Source of the DNA: Paenibacillus sedimenti
GTDB taxonomy: Bacteria; Bacillota; Bacilli; Paenibacillales; NBRC-103111
Direction: 5' to 3'
Assembly (NCBI RefSeq): GCF_014534655.1
Contig: NZ_JACVVD010000003.1
Span: forward strand, 1-64,000
DNA length: 64,000 nt
The first letter of the stretch is position 1, and every line of letters starts with the position of its first letter. The notes under the pieces were generated by a model. It ran no database searches. It worked only from the letters and a program-made list of their open reading frames with translations, and was not told the DNA's origin. Of this stretch, positions 21,490 through 30,896 are shown piece by piece. Both the position numbers and the translations under genes were made by a program.

Positions 21490-21972
21490 TTACTCCCATA
21501 ACTGATCTAATTTATTGGAATAAAAATGAATCGCTTTCTTGTAGGTTTGAATACCTTCATCGCTGCTAGTTTCCGATAACTGTATTAATAAGATTTCCAT
21601 AGCCTTACTATGTTCATTCAAGTTGTATAGAACCATGGCATAAAACACTTGAAACTCTCTGTTTCCCGGAAATTCTTCTATCGCTTTTTCAAATAAAGTT
21701 TTAGCTTGTTCATACATGCCTAATGTGCGATAAGTGCTGCCTAATCCTAATATGGCTCCTTGTTTTTCTTCCCCTTGTAAACCTAGTACTAACGATTTTT
21801 CATAAAAAGGTACAGCTTCCCGCTCTAAACCCATCACATCGTGAATCCATGCGCATTGATACCAGAAAGACGGATTATCTGGCTCTTGCTCCAGTAACTC
21901 CAATATGATTGCCTTGGCTTCCAACCATTGCCCGGATTCCCTTAATTCAATGACTTCATTTAAACGATTCAT
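21490..21972 (-). CDS. Tetratricopeptide repeat protein (160 aa)
   Basis: A soluble 160-residue protein made of about three TPR units: FWYQCAWIHDVMGLEREAVPFYEKSLVLG, AILGLGSTYRTLGMYEQAKTLFEKAIEEFPG and FQVFYAMVLYNLNEHSKAMEIL. It is similar in size to tetratricopeptide proteins common in Bacillales that carry one gene per transcript. It probably binds another protein; the partner is unknown. It is separated from the alpha/beta hydrolase gene upstream by about 30 bp and may be cotranscribed. Confidence 0.88.
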   Translation of the reverse strand: MNRLNEVIELRESGQWLEAKAIILELLEQEPDNPSFWYQCAWIHDVMGLEREAVPFYEKSLVLGLQGEEKQGAILGLGSTYRTLGMYEQAKTLFEKAIEEFPGNREFQVFYAMVLYNLNEHSKAMEILLIQLSETSSDEGIQTYKKAIHFYSNKLDQLWE

Positions 21973-22001
21973 AATACCATCCCTCTCCCTTTACATGAAA
22001 C

Positions 22002-22955
22002 CTAGTTGTTATCCAGAAATTCAAACAACTTGTGATACATGTCCGCCGCTCCCTCTCCGATCCAAATCAAATGTCCCCATGATTCAAGCACATAAAGCTG
22101 CGCGTTTGGAATATACTTTTGAGCGTAATGGGCATGTTCAACGGGAACTGATGCATCATAACGACTATGCAGGATTAATGTAGGGCACTGAATGGCGGAC
22201 AATTCGTTACTTTGATTATAACTTGTTTGTTTCAAATCAATCTTAAAACCATGCCCTGATCGCTGGCGGTTTATCATGCTTTTAAACTGCCTTTTATCTT
22301 CTTCGCTAATTTGAGGTAACACCTTTTCAACGTTAAGCTGACTAAATGAAGATACCATTTTCCGAAAAAGATAGGCAGGAAAAATCATGTTCATGAATCG
22401 AAGCATCTTCCAAAGATATTTTTCCGTATATGGGTGAAACATGAGCTGAGCAGACCTGAACAATAGATCCGCAGGAGTCAACCACTGATGCGTTACTGCT
22501 GATTGCAGCGTAAGACTTCTTACCCGCTGGGGGTATTTTGAAGCAAAATGAATGCCGCTTGGGCCACCTGCGGAAATCGCTATTATATGAACCTGAGGAA
22601 CTTTCAAATGATCGAGCAATTCAAGATACGAATCGCACGAAGTGCTTTCATGTTCACCAATCTCTTTAGAAGTTTTGCCATAGCCCGGCCTTGAGGGTGT
22701 AATCACTGAATACCCACGTCCGGTAAGTTCCAAATACCCGAATTCCTCATTGCAATTCGAGTGTCCGCCGTGCATGATCAGGATGGGTTCTCCTTGCCCG
22801 GCGACGGAGTATTCCAGGTTATAACCAGCTTTGGTTGTGTATTGTCCAATTTTTCTAAGCATGTGAGAAGCCACCCCTAACCCCGTTTGCATAAATTCAT
22901 CCTGTGCGGCCAGGAGAATAGATAGTCGTATTTCCTCTTTCAATACTTGAACCAT
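22002..22955 (-). CDS. Alpha/beta hydrolase (317 aa)
   Basis: The catalytic triad can be read as Ser in IIAISAGGPSG, Asp in HSRYDASVPVEHA and His in LESWGHLIWIGEG. The oxyanion region is MHGGHSNCNEEFGYLELTGRGY. The N-terminal 50 residues precede the core domain, and a cap of about 80 residues lies between strand 6 and the Asp. Substrate is unknown; GGHSNC and YGKT are typical of general esterase or lipase-like members. SD CGGAGG. It lies downstream of the MocR gene with about 20 bp between them. Confidence 0.9.
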   Translation of the reverse strand: MVQVLKEEIRLSILLAAQDEFMQTGLGVASHMLRKIGQYTTKAGYNLEYSVAGQGEPILIMHGGHSNCNEEFGYLELTGRGYSVITPSRPGYGKTSKEIGEHESTSCDSYLELLDHLKVPQVHIIAISAGGPSGIHFASKYPQRVRSLTLQSAVTHQWLTPADLLFRSAQLMFHPYTEKYLWKMLRFMNMIFPAYLFRKMVSSFSQLNVEKVLPQISEEDKRQFKSMINRQRSGHGFKIDLKQTSYNQSNELSAIQCPTLILHSRYDASVPVEHAHYAQKYIPNAQLYVLESWGHLIWIGEGAADMYHKLFEFLDNN

Positions 22956-22976
22956 AAATGAACCTCCGTTTTGCGG

Positions 22977-24368
22977 CTATTTCATACTCCGGGCAATGTC
23001 CACGAGCCTTCTGATGCCTTCACGCAATTGTCCTTCATTGACGAAGGAGTAGCTTAAACGAATCCATTCACGCATCTCTTTAAGCGGATCGCAGATCGTT
23101 CCGGGAACGAAGGAGACAGATTGCCTGAAGCATTCATTCAAGAACGATTCTACGGGAAAATGGTCGGGCAGTTTCAGCCATAAGTTGAGCCCGCCTTTGG
23201 GACTCACCCATTTCCAACCGGTAGCTGCTACTTCTTCCTCCATAATGTCTCTTCGAATTTGCAGAGCAATGCGCAGTTTTTCCAAATGCTGCTGCATCCG
23301 TTCCGACTCGAAATAATGCAAAAATATTTTTTGATTGACGAGCGGCGTTCCGTTATCTGCCAGTGATTTCGCCGTAGTCAGCTGAGCAATGACTGCTTTG
23401 CGCCCAATTATGGCACTAATTCTCAACCCGGGCGCCACATACTTGCTGAAGCTCCGGATATACACGACCCAGCCTTCGGTGTCATATGTGAACATAGGCG
23501 GTGGCGGCGTTTGATCAAAAAACATGTCGTGAAACGCATCGTCTTCAATCAGCAGACACTGATACCGTTCAGCCAGTTCGACAAGCTGCTTGCGTTGTCC
23601 GGATGGAACCGTATAGCCTGTCGGATTGTGAAAAGTTGGATTCATATAAAAGAATCGCGGCTGATATTGTTTCATCAGCATCTCGACTTTCTCCAAATCA
23701 TAGCCTTCCGGCGTGATGTCGACCGGGAGAAACCGGGCTCCGTAACTGCGGAAAGTATCGAGGGCTGCGCTGTATGTCGGCCGCTCTACCAAGATCGCAT
23801 CCAGCGGTCGAATATAGTTTCGGGAAATCAAGTCAATCGCTTGCTGCGCTCCCGTTGTAATCAATAAGTCGCTAGACGTTAGCTGCGCCTTGTGATGCCG
23901 TACCATATACTGACTAAGATGCTCACGGAGCTCCTCGTCCCCTTGCGCGGTGGAATAAGTCCCCATCAATTTGGGATAAATGTCGAATACTTTCTTCACG
24001 TATTCGGAGAGGAACAGATTCGGCAGCAAATTCGGATCAATCAATGCTTGCGAGAATTGGTAAATAACCGGAACTTGATGAATTTCGGACAAGTTGTTTT
24101 TCAGATGTCCGTTGAATGAACCGGGGTGAATCTCCGGATGCTCATCTTGCATTTGCTTCGGATCAATGGGACATATATAATACCCCGACTTTTCCTTCAC
24201 ATAGGCTTTTCCGTTTTGTTTCAAAAGCTGGTACGCTTTGAGCACGGTGAGCCGATTCACGCCCAGTTCCTGAGCGAGCTGCCGGATCGAAGGAAGCTTC
24301 TCATCCGCCTGCCAAACTTGGCGTTCCAATCGGGTAATGATATAATCATAAACTTGTCTGAAAAGCAT
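22977..24368 (-). CDS. MocR-type GntR regulator with aminotransferase domain (463 aa)
   Basis: An N-terminal GntR winged helix (residues 1-70: YDYIITRLERQVWQADEKLPSIRQLAQELGVNRLTVLKAYQLL) is joined to a fold-type I PLP domain whose Lys lies in YIRSFSKYVAPGLRIS, with NPTFHNPTGYTVPSG and the ligand Asp in IEDDAFHDMF. MocR proteins sense PLP or amino acids and usually control a divergent neighbour. Here that is the EamA exporter 115 bp away. SD AAGGGGGCGG. Confidence 0.93.
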   Translation of the reverse strand: MLFRQVYDYIITRLERQVWQADEKLPSIRQLAQELGVNRLTVLKAYQLLKQNGKAYVKEKSGYYICPIDPKQMQDEHPEIHPGSFNGHLKNNLSEIHQVPVIYQFSQALIDPNLLPNLFLSEYVKKVFDIYPKLMGTYSTAQGDEELREHLSQYMVRHHKAQLTSSDLLITTGAQQAIDLISRNYIRPLDAILVERPTYSAALDTFRSYGARFLPVDITPEGYDLEKVEMLMKQYQPRFFYMNPTFHNPTGYTVPSGQRKQLVELAERYQCLLIEDDAFHDMFFDQTPPPPMFTYDTEGWVVYIRSFSKYVAPGLRISAIIGRKAVIAQLTTAKSLADNGTPLVNQKIFLHYFESERMQQHLEKLRIALQIRRDIMEEEVAATGWKWVSPKGGLNLWLKLPDHFPVESFLNECFRQSVSFVPGTICDPLKEMREWIRLSYSFVNEGQLREGIRRLVDIARSMK

Positions 24369-24483
24369 GGCCGCCCCCTTCTCCTATTCCCTTATTGTAC
24401 ACCAAATATCTGCAATCTGGTCTATCTATGCGCATCTGTTCTATTGCCTTCCTTGTATGATACATATCAAAGGGGGAGCAGCT

Positions 24484-25416
24484 ATGATCTTGTTCAATTA
24501 TTTGCTTATATGTCTTATTTTCGGCACGACCTTTCTCGCGATTAAGATTGGTGTCGATGCCGCTGCACCGCCATTTTTCTCTGCGGGCTTGCGCTTTTTC
24601 GTTGCAGGTTTGGTTTTATACGTTTGGATGGTCGGGAGGAAAAAAGCGAGTTTTTCTCTGCTGCTGCATAAAGAGATGCTGCTGACAGGAATCGGTTTGA
24701 CCTTCGGCACATTCGCAACCTTGTATTGGGCCGAGCAATATGTCACCTCAGGTATCGCAGCGGTGCTGTCGGCCACCGGGCCAATCATGATTCTTGTGCT
24801 GCAGATGGTTGTAATGCGACAAAAACCAACACCCCGTTCTGTATGGGGGTGTATCATAGGATTCAGCGGTGTCATCCTTCTGCTGCTTCCCAGCCTTACT
24901 CTCTCAGCAAGCGGATGGTGGGTACTCGGTTGCATCGCGATTTTGATCGGCGAATTCTTTTATTCATGGGGAGCCCTGTATTCCAAACGGGTCATCCAGC
25001 GTTTCCCGGAGGCATCTCCCATAGCTCTTAACGCGGCTCAGATGATTTACGGCGGTTTGTTATTATTACTTCTGTCTGCGTTTACGGAACACGATCCGTT
25101 CGCAAGCTTACAATCACCAGGCGCAATAGGCTCGCTTCTGTATTTGATCGTCATCGGCTCGATGGTTGGACATAGTCTGTTTTATTGGCTCGTCGCCAAA
25201 ACGAACCCTGTCTTCCCGGCGACATGGCTCTATGTTTCGCCGCTCATCGCCCTCTCTATCGGAGCCATGTTTTATGGCGAAACTATTAGTTGGATTACGA
25301 TTCTTGGCGTGATCACCATTATCGCAGGTATCGTTATGGTCAATTTGGACAACTTGAATCAGCTATTTAGAAGGCGGAAAAGCGAGAGTAAGAAGCTCCG
25401 TGAAGTTCATTCCTGA
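24484..25416 (+). CDS. EamA-family exporter (310 aa)
   Basis: Ten membrane spans in two EamA repeats (MILFNYLLICLIFGTTFLAIKIGV...; WWVLGCIAILIGEFFYSWGALYSKRVI...). The start is the ATG at 24484 with AGGGGGAGC seven bases upstream; a frame extending to 24367 overlaps the MocR start and lacks an SD. It probably exports amino acids or other small metabolites and is likely controlled by the divergent MocR protein. Confidence 0.9.
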   Translation: MILFNYLLICLIFGTTFLAIKIGVDAAAPPFFSAGLRFFVAGLVLYVWMVGRKKASFSLLLHKEMLLTGIGLTFGTFATLYWAEQYVTSGIAAVLSATGPIMILVLQMVVMRQKPTPRSVWGCIIGFSGVILLLLPSLTLSASGWWVLGCIAILIGEFFYSWGALYSKRVIQRFPEASPIALNAAQMIYGGLLLLLLSAFTEHDPFASLQSPGAIGSLLYLIVIGSMVGHSLFYWLVAKTNPVFPATWLYVSPLIALSIGAMFYGETISWITILGVITIIAGIVMVNLDNLNQLFRRRKSESKKLREVHS

Positions 25417-25433
25417 ATGGTCATTTAGTCGTC

Positions 25434-25482
25434 AAAAAAAGCTTAATCCATGAGCCTTAACTGGCATGGACTAAGCTTTTTG
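25434..25482. terminator. Bidirectional terminator between eamA and mreB-like genes
   Basis: AAAAAAGCTTAATCCATG pairs with CATGGACTAAGCTTTTT around a short loop, giving T-runs on both strands between two convergent genes. Confidence 0.85.
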
Positions 25483-25488
25483 TTATTA

Positions 25489-26535
25489 TTACTGTTCATT
25501 TGCCGCTTCTTGAAGATGATCCGACAGCATAGCGGCTCTGCTAGGCAACCGGTTTTCTCCCAGCATCATTCCGGTACCGAGTGCCGTACATCCAAGCGGA
25601 TCATCCGCGATATGCACAGGAACCCCGGTTTCTGCACGAATCCGCTCATCGATTCCTTCCAGTAAAGCTCCGCCGCCGCACAGCAATATCCCCTGCTCCA
25701 TCACATCGCCGGCGAGCTCAGGTGGACAAAGCTCTAACGTCGCACGGATGGCTTCGACCAATACGGTTAAAAAATCATTCACAACTATGAATATTTCACT
25801 AGAGGCTAACCGAATTGAACGAGGCAAACCGTCGATCACATTGCGCCCTCGGATTTCTATAGTACGTTCTTCCGACGTACGGATCGCCGTTCCAATTTGT
25901 TTCTTAATCTCTTCGGCAGTACGCTCGCCGATTTCGAGATTGTACTGTTTTTTCACATAATCCATAATGTCACGATCGATCGACATTCCCGCGCGCGGAA
26001 TCGTATGACTCGCAACGATGCCTCCCAGCGACAAGACGGCCACTTGACAGTTTCCGCCGCCAATATCGAGTACCAAGTGACCGATAGGTTCGTCGAGATT
26101 AATACCGGAACCGAGTGCCGCCGCCAGAGGTTCTTCCACCGCGATCGCTTTTCTTGCTCCTTTATGGACGACCGTTTCTTCAATAGCCCGCTTTTGTACG
26201 TTCGTAATGCCGCAAGGCACCGTTATGTAGATTTGGGAGCTCCGCAGGAAAGAAGATCTGCCTTGAATCTTTTTAATAAAATATTTCAGCATGCTGCTTG
26301 TCTTCTCAAAATTAGAAATAACGCCGTTCATTAAAGGATACGTGATATCCACATGGGCAGGGGCTCGGCCAATCATGGCTTGAGCTTCAGCACCGGCTGC
26401 CAATAGCTCTCCCGTATGTTGATTAAAGGCTATAACGGTGGGTTCGTTGAGCACAATGCCTTTTCCTTTCTCAAAAATCACCGTGTTGGACGTACCTAGG
26501 TCAATCCCATATAATTTGTCGAATTGTTTGAACAT
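25489..26535 (-). CDS. MreB/MreBH-like cell-shape actin (348 aa)
   Basis: 348 residues with the actin fold: phosphate loop 1 in YGIDLGTSNTVIFEKGKGIV, loop 2 in LVLDIGGGNCQVAVLSLGG, and the adenosine motif in LLCGGGALLEGID. PTVIAFNQHTGELLAAGAEA is typical of MreB. It lies alone, away from mreCD and the min genes, which suits an MreBH or Mbl-type paralogue guiding wall synthesis. SD GGAGG. It differs from MreB1 by a short, charged C-terminus ending LSDHLQEAANEQ. Confidence 0.9.
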   Translation of the reverse strand: MFKQFDKLYGIDLGTSNTVIFEKGKGIVLNEPTVIAFNQHTGELLAAGAEAQAMIGRAPAHVDITYPLMNGVISNFEKTSSMLKYFIKKIQGRSSFLRSSQIYITVPCGITNVQKRAIEETVVHKGARKAIAVEEPLAAALGSGINLDEPIGHLVLDIGGGNCQVAVLSLGGIVASHTIPRAGMSIDRDIMDYVKKQYNLEIGERTAEEIKKQIGTAIRTSEERTIEIRGRNVIDGLPRSIRLASSEIFIVVNDFLTVLVEAIRATLELCPPELAGDVMEQGILLCGGGALLEGIDERIRAETGVPVHIADDPLGCTALGTGMMLGENRLPSRAAMLSDHLQEAANEQ

Positions 26536-26700
26536 TTACTTTTTCCTCCTTTGATCATTCAGCTAAATGTGGTTTGGAGGTGGATTACACGTACTCATAG
26601 TATTCATAACCGATCGCAGTTTTGTGGGGGCGCGCAAAAAAATAAATACTGGAAAATAAAAGAAGCCGCTGCTATAGCGTGCTCCTCTAATCAATTTCTA

Positions 26701-27444
26701 TTAGGCTACCGTCACGATCATAGGGGTATTTTTTGTAATAATAATGGTATGCTCATACTGCGCCGCCAAACTGCGATCCGGCAGGCGCAGCGTCCATCCA
26801 TCCGGCTGTTCGACAACAAACTCTGCCCCTGTAGACAAGAACGGCTCTATCGTAATCACTAAACCTTCCTTCAGAATACGCGTATCGTGCTTATTATAAA
26901 CCGGCAAAATATTGGGCTGCTCATGAATAGCTTTTCCAACGCCATGACTGCACAGATTTCGAATGACCTTATACCCTCCGCGCTGCGCTTCAGCTTGTAT
27001 CATTCTGCCAATTTCGTTTATTTTCACGCCGTGCTTCAACGACGATATGACTTTCATCATGGTATCGTGGGTATGGCGGCAGAGACGCGTAACCGAGTCA
27101 CGGTAAGGCGGCATCTGAAAAGAATACCCTGCATCAGCAATGTACCCGTCTTTTTCCGCGCAGACGTCAATATTGATCAAGTCACCAGGCCCAATTTTGC
27201 GGTTCCCCGGAATTCCATGCGCAATTTCACGGTTTATACTAATGCACGAGTGCCCTGGAAAATTCAACGTTGTTCTCGGCGCTGATACGGCGCTATGGCT
27301 TTTCAAAATCATCCCGCCAATCTCATCTAATTCCTTCGTTGTCATCCCTAGCCGTGCTTGTTGTTTCATTTCTTTTATCGTCAACGCAACTATCTTGCCG
27401 ATCTCTTTCAAAGCATCAATATCTTTTTGTGAACCGACTGTCAT
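26701..27444 (-). CDS. map: Methionine aminopeptidase, type I
   Basis: 247 residues from the ATG ending at 27444, chosen because GGAGGAG lies six bases upstream; the longer frame to 27474 has no SD. Metal ligands are visible: two Asp in INIDVCAEKDGYIADAG, His in CSHGVGKAIHEQP, Glu in VITIEPFLSTG and Glu in QYEHTIII. It removes N-terminal Met from nascent proteins. It is a standalone copy, not in the ribosomal protein operon, so it may be a second paralogue. Confidence 0.93.
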   Translation of the reverse strand: MTVGSQKDIDALKEIGKIVALTIKEMKQQARLGMTTKELDEIGGMILKSHSAVSAPRTTLNFPGHSCISINREIAHGIPGNRKIGPGDLINIDVCAEKDGYIADAGYSFQMPPYRDSVTRLCRHTHDTMMKVISSLKHGVKINEIGRMIQAEAQRGGYKVIRNLCSHGVGKAIHEQPNILPVYNKHDTRILKEGLVITIEPFLSTGAEFVVEQPDGWTLRLPDRSLAAQYEHTIIITKNTPMIVTVA

Positions 27445-27584
27445 GGGGATCTCCTCCGGTATCGTAATGATCAATGATCGCCTTATTTTACCATATTTTG
27501 TTGAGGGATTTCCAAAACGAGATGCCGATGGTCGGGAAAAACCCGCTTGTGATTCCGAGAATCACTGAAATTCTCAGCATTTTG

Positions 27585-28121
27585 CTATGTAATTTCGTCA
27601 ACGATCCCTAGTTCCAATGCTTCTTCCGGGCTTATAAACCAATCGCGCTGATGCTCCTGAACGTTTTTTAAATCTTCCAACCGGAATTTCGTTTTCGAGA
27701 TCAGATACTCATCATAAATCGTTTGCAATCGCTCTGTCTCATCAAGCCGGTTTTTCAATCGTTCGAATTGGCCGCCAATATGATTGGAGACGGAATGATA
27801 CATAAAAGTGCTCAATCGGCCGGCATAACGTTTATGACCACTAGCCGCGATTAACAAACTCATACTGGCAGCAAGTCCATAAACATAGGTATGGACAGGC
27901 GTTTTACTGTTATCAATCACATTAATCAGCGCAAGCCCGTCATAGACGCTTCCGCCGTTGCTATTAATAATGAGGTCGATCGGAACGCGTTTAAAATCCT
28001 TTTCTTTTTTATCTCGTTCATCATCCAACTGATTCAGTTTGAGGATGGATTCAATAATCTGTTTGACAGAACTTTTATTAATCCCATCGAATAAATACAA
28101 GGTTCTTTCGTTCGTGATCAT
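27585..28121 (-). CDS. ClpP-like serine protease (178 aa)
   Basis: The ClpP/crotonase fold is clear: IDLIINSNGGSVYDGLALINVI (oxyanion loop), Ser in GLAASMSLLIAASG and His in STFMYHSVSNHIGGQ. The tail (FISPEEALELGIVDEI) fits ClpP. The N-terminal region is charged (DERDKKEKDFKR) and unlike canonical ClpP, as in ClpP paralogues. The ATG ending at 28121 has GGGGGC upstream. Whether it pairs with an AAA+ unfoldase is unknown. Confidence 0.85.
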   Translation of the reverse strand: MITNERTLYLFDGINKSSVKQIIESILKLNQLDDERDKKEKDFKRVPIDLIINSNGGSVYDGLALINVIDNSKTPVHTYVYGLAASMSLLIAASGHKRYAGRLSTFMYHSVSNHIGGQFERLKNRLDETERLQTIYDEYLISKTKFRLEDLKNVQEHQRDWFISPEEALELGIVDEIT

Positions 28122-28201
28122 GGATAAGCCCCCTGTCTCCACCGCTGCTGTTCCTTTACTATATTCCTCCCTCCTGCACTTTGTAACTACTAATGGAACA
28201 C

Positions 28202-28225
28202 AAAAAAATCTCCGTTTTACGGAGA
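28202..28225 (-). terminator. Terminator at the end of the bkd/mmg-like operon
   Basis: TCTCCG and CGGAGA pair around a short loop overlapping the adenosyltransferase stop codon, followed on the minus strand by seven T residues (28208-28202). It separates the operon from the clpP-like gene. Confidence 0.85.
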
Positions 28226-28771
28226 CCCGGCTAAACCGCTTTCATATCGAATGTCCGCGATCTGTTCCAAATGATTGACCCATCTTGCAGCCGCAAACAA
28301 GTAATCGGATAACCGGTTCATATATTGGATGGCTTCCGGATGCAGGGCATGTAGCTTAGACAAGCTCACGACGGCTCTCTCCGCTCTGCGGCATACGGCT
28401 CTACTCACATGCAAAGCTGCTGCCAGAGGAGACCCGCCAGGTAAAATAAAATAAGTGATTTCGGGTGTTTGCTCTGAAAATTCATCAATTCGCTTTTCCA
28501 GGAATTCCACTTTAGCGAGCGATATTTTATTCACTTTGGGAGCTAATGTAGCCAAATCAACGCCAAGGTCGAACAGATCATGTTGAATTTGCTGCAAACT
28601 TTGTTTGAATGATGTGTGAGGATCGTCCATGATTAAACTGACGGCCTGACCTATCAAGCAATTTAATTCATCAACCGTTCCGTACGCCTCTACGCGTAAA
28701 TCGTCTTTATCGACACGTCCCCCGATGACGCTCGTCTTTCCTTGATCGCCTGTTTTCGTGTATAGTTTCAT
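28217..28771 (-). CDS. PduO-type cob(I)alamin adenosyltransferase (184 aa)
   Basis: The N-terminal MKLYTKTGDQGKTSVIGG is the ATP-binding motif of PduO-type adenosyltransferases. Further motifs are RVEAYGTVDELNCLIG, FILPGGSPLAAALHVSRAVCRRAER and the C-terminal LNRLSDYLFAAARW-like segment (YMNRLSDYLFAAARWVN). It makes adenosylcobalamin, needed by IcmF in the same operon and by EutBC upstream in the window. The start is the ATG ending at 28771, with AGGAGG six bases before. Confidence 0.95.
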   Translation of the reverse strand: MKLYTKTGDQGKTSVIGGRVDKDDLRVEAYGTVDELNCLIGQAVSLIMDDPHTSFKQSLQQIQHDLFDLGVDLATLAPKVNKISLAKVEFLEKRIDEFSEQTPEITYFILPGGSPLAAALHVSRAVCRRAERAVVSLSKLHALHPEAIQYMNRLSDYLFAAARWVNHLEQIADIRYESGLAGSP

Positions 28772-28796
28772 GCGCATCCTCCTAATTCGTCGAATT

Positions 28797-29648
28797 TCAT
28801 GGATAGCGATAAAACCCATGACCGGATTTACGGCCCAATCGCCCCGCTTTCACATATTTTCGCAGCAGCGGGCATGGGCGGTATTTCGGATCCTTGAATC
28901 CTTCATACAAAATGTCCATGATAGAAAGACACGTGTCCAAACCGATGAAATCGGCCAGCTCCAGCGGTCCCATAGGATGATTCATTCCGAGCTTCATGAC
29001 TTGATCGACCGATTCCATGCTGGCAACCCCTTCATAGACGGCAAAGATCGCTTCGTTAATCATGGGCATCAGGATGCGATTCGAGACAAAGCCCGGGAAA
29101 TCGTTCACTTCCACAGGGGTTTTACCCATTTGTTTCGCAAGCTCATAGACGGAGTCGAATACTTCTTGCGAGGTTTCCAAACCGCGAATGACTTCAACGA
29201 GCGGCATAACCGGGACAGGGTTCATGAAATGCATGCCGATGACCTGTGAAGGCCGACTTGTCACTGCTGCGATTTCCGTAATCGGAAGTGACGAAGTATT
29301 CGATGCCAAGATGACGTGAGCCGGACAGATCGTGTCCAGCTTTTGAAATAGCGCCGTTTTTAGCTCCATATGTTCAATAATCGCTTCAATGACCAGTTCA
29401 GCCAGTTCCGCTTGTTCTAAACGATCTGTTGGCCGGACTCGGGATAGGATCTCCCCCTTTCGTTCCTCTGTTATTTTCCCCTTTTCGACGCTTCGAGTTA
29501 ATTGTTTGGCGATCGTTGCCAAACCTTTCTGAATGAATTCCGAGGAAATATCATGGAATAGCACGTGCAAGCCGGATGCTGCAGCTGCCTGAGCGATGCC
29601 GCTGCCCATTTGCCCTGCGCCTGCGACCATGATGGTTTGGATGTTCAT
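28797..29648 (-). CDS. mmgB: 3-hydroxybutyryl-CoA dehydrogenase
   Basis: 283 residues, the usual length for this family. NAD-binding [21 protein letters not shown] opens the protein. The catalytic His lies in [17 protein letters not shown], and the Glu/Asn of the active site precede [19 protein letters not shown]. It converts 3-hydroxyacyl-CoA to 3-oxoacyl-CoA. It lies between the thiolase and adenosyltransferase genes. The symbol follows the B. subtilis mother-cell fatty-acid operon, which it resembles. Confidence 0.93.
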   Translation of the reverse strand: MNIQTIMVAGAGQMGSGIAQAAAASGLHVLFHDISSEFIQKGLATIAKQLTRSVEKGKITEERKGEILSRVRPTDRLEQAELAELVIEAIIEHMELKTALFQKLDTICPAHVILASNTSSLPITEIAAVTSRPSQVIGMHFMNPVPVMPLVEVIRGLETSQEVFDSVYELAKQMGKTPVEVNDFPGFVSNRILMPMINEAIFAVYEGVASMESVDQVMKLGMNHPMGPLELADFIGLDTCLSIMDILYEGFKDPKYRPCPLLRKYVKAGRLGRKSGHGFYRYP

Positions 29649-29678
29649 AGGATCGACCTTCTTTCATAATTGGGCAAA

Positions 29679-30860
29679 TTACACGCGCAAAAGAATAGCA
29701 TCGCCCTGCGCACCGCCGCTGCAAATGGCCGCTATGCCGTAACCTCCGCCAATTCTGCGCAGCTCGTGAATTAACGTGAGAATGATACGGGCACCGCTGG
29801 CGGCGATCGGATGACCAAGTGCAATCGCTCCGCCATTCACATTGACTTTATCAGGGTCCCAACCGATTAACTTTCCGCTTGTTAATACGACTGCCGCAAA
29901 CGCCTCATTGACCTCGAACCGGTCGATCTGGTCCAGGGACATGGAAGTTTGCTGCAGCAGCTTCTGAATCGCAAGTGCCGGTGTGGTTGCGATATAACGA
30001 GCCTTCTGTCCGATTGACGCATGTCCTACGATGGTCGCAAGCGGCTTGAGCCCTATTGAGAACGACCTCTCTTTGGACATGACGACCATTGCTGCTGCAC
30101 CGTCGTTAACGCCTGGTGCATTGCCGGCCGTTATCGTTCCCTCCTTGACGAACACGGAAGGCAGCCCGGCAAGTTTATCAAGGCTTGTGTCCGCTCGCGG
30201 GGCTTCGTCTTGTTCCATGTAAATCGTCCCACTCTTGCTAATGATCGGCACCGGAACGATTTCTTCGGCCAAATAGCCTTTATTCATCGCATGAATGGAA
30301 TGCTGATGGCTGCGCAGCGCCCATTCATCCTGTTCCCCCCGCGTTATGCCAAATTCGTCTGCGACGTAACTGCCGTGTACGATCATATGAACTTTGTCGA
30401 ACGCGCACTCCAAGCCATCATGAACCATCAGATCAATCAGATCCCGATTTCCCATTCTCGCTCCCCAACGCGCATTTTGATCCAGATAAGGCGCGTTGCT
30501 CATGCTCTCCATTCCGCCTGCAAGGATCGTATCCGCATCGCCTGAGCGAATGATCTGGTCGGCTAATGTGACACTGCGCATGCCCGAGGCGCACACCTTG
30601 TTAATCGTCTCTGTCGTCACATGCCAATTCAAGCCGGCGTACCTGGCCGCCTGACGGGAGGGGATTTGCCCGGCGCCGCCTTGCAGCACCATGCCCATGA
30701 TCACTTCATCGATATCCGCCGGATCGAGCGAGGAACGCTCGATCGCCCCTTTCATCGCTGTACCGCCAAGCACAACAGCTTCAATGTCTTTCAAAGCGCC
30801 TCCGAACTTTCCGAAAGGCGTTCTAGCTCCACTAACAATGACACTTTCTCTCATGCGCAT
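29679..30860 (-). CDS. mmgA: Acetyl-CoA acetyltransferase (thiolase)
   Basis: 393 residues. The catalytic Cys lies in TINKVCASGMRSV (near residue 90), His in IALGHPIAASGARI and the second Cys in AAICSGGAQGDA. The active-site loop NEAFAAVVL is present. It cleaves acetoacetyl-CoA or related 3-oxoacyl-CoA. Two start codons (MRM) are close; GGAGG lies just before. It follows the E2 gene of the bkd set with about 36 bp between. Confidence 0.94.
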   Translation of the reverse strand: MRMRESVIVSGARTPFGKFGGALKDIEAVVLGGTAMKGAIERSSLDPADIDEVIMGMVLQGGAGQIPSRQAARYAGLNWHVTTETINKVCASGMRSVTLADQIIRSGDADTILAGGMESMSNAPYLDQNARWGARMGNRDLIDLMVHDGLECAFDKVHMIVHGSYVADEFGITRGEQDEWALRSHQHSIHAMNKGYLAEEIVPVPIISKSGTIYMEQDEAPRADTSLDKLAGLPSVFVKEGTITAGNAPGVNDGAAAMVVMSKERSFSIGLKPLATIVGHASIGQKARYIATTPALAIQKLLQQTSMSLDQIDRFEVNEAFAAVVLTSGKLIGWDPDKVNVNGGAIALGHPIAASGARIILTLIHELRRIGGGYGIAAICSGGAQGDAILLRV

Positions 30861-30896
30861 CGGCCTCCTTTCGTAGCGAAGATCGTTGTAACAAGC

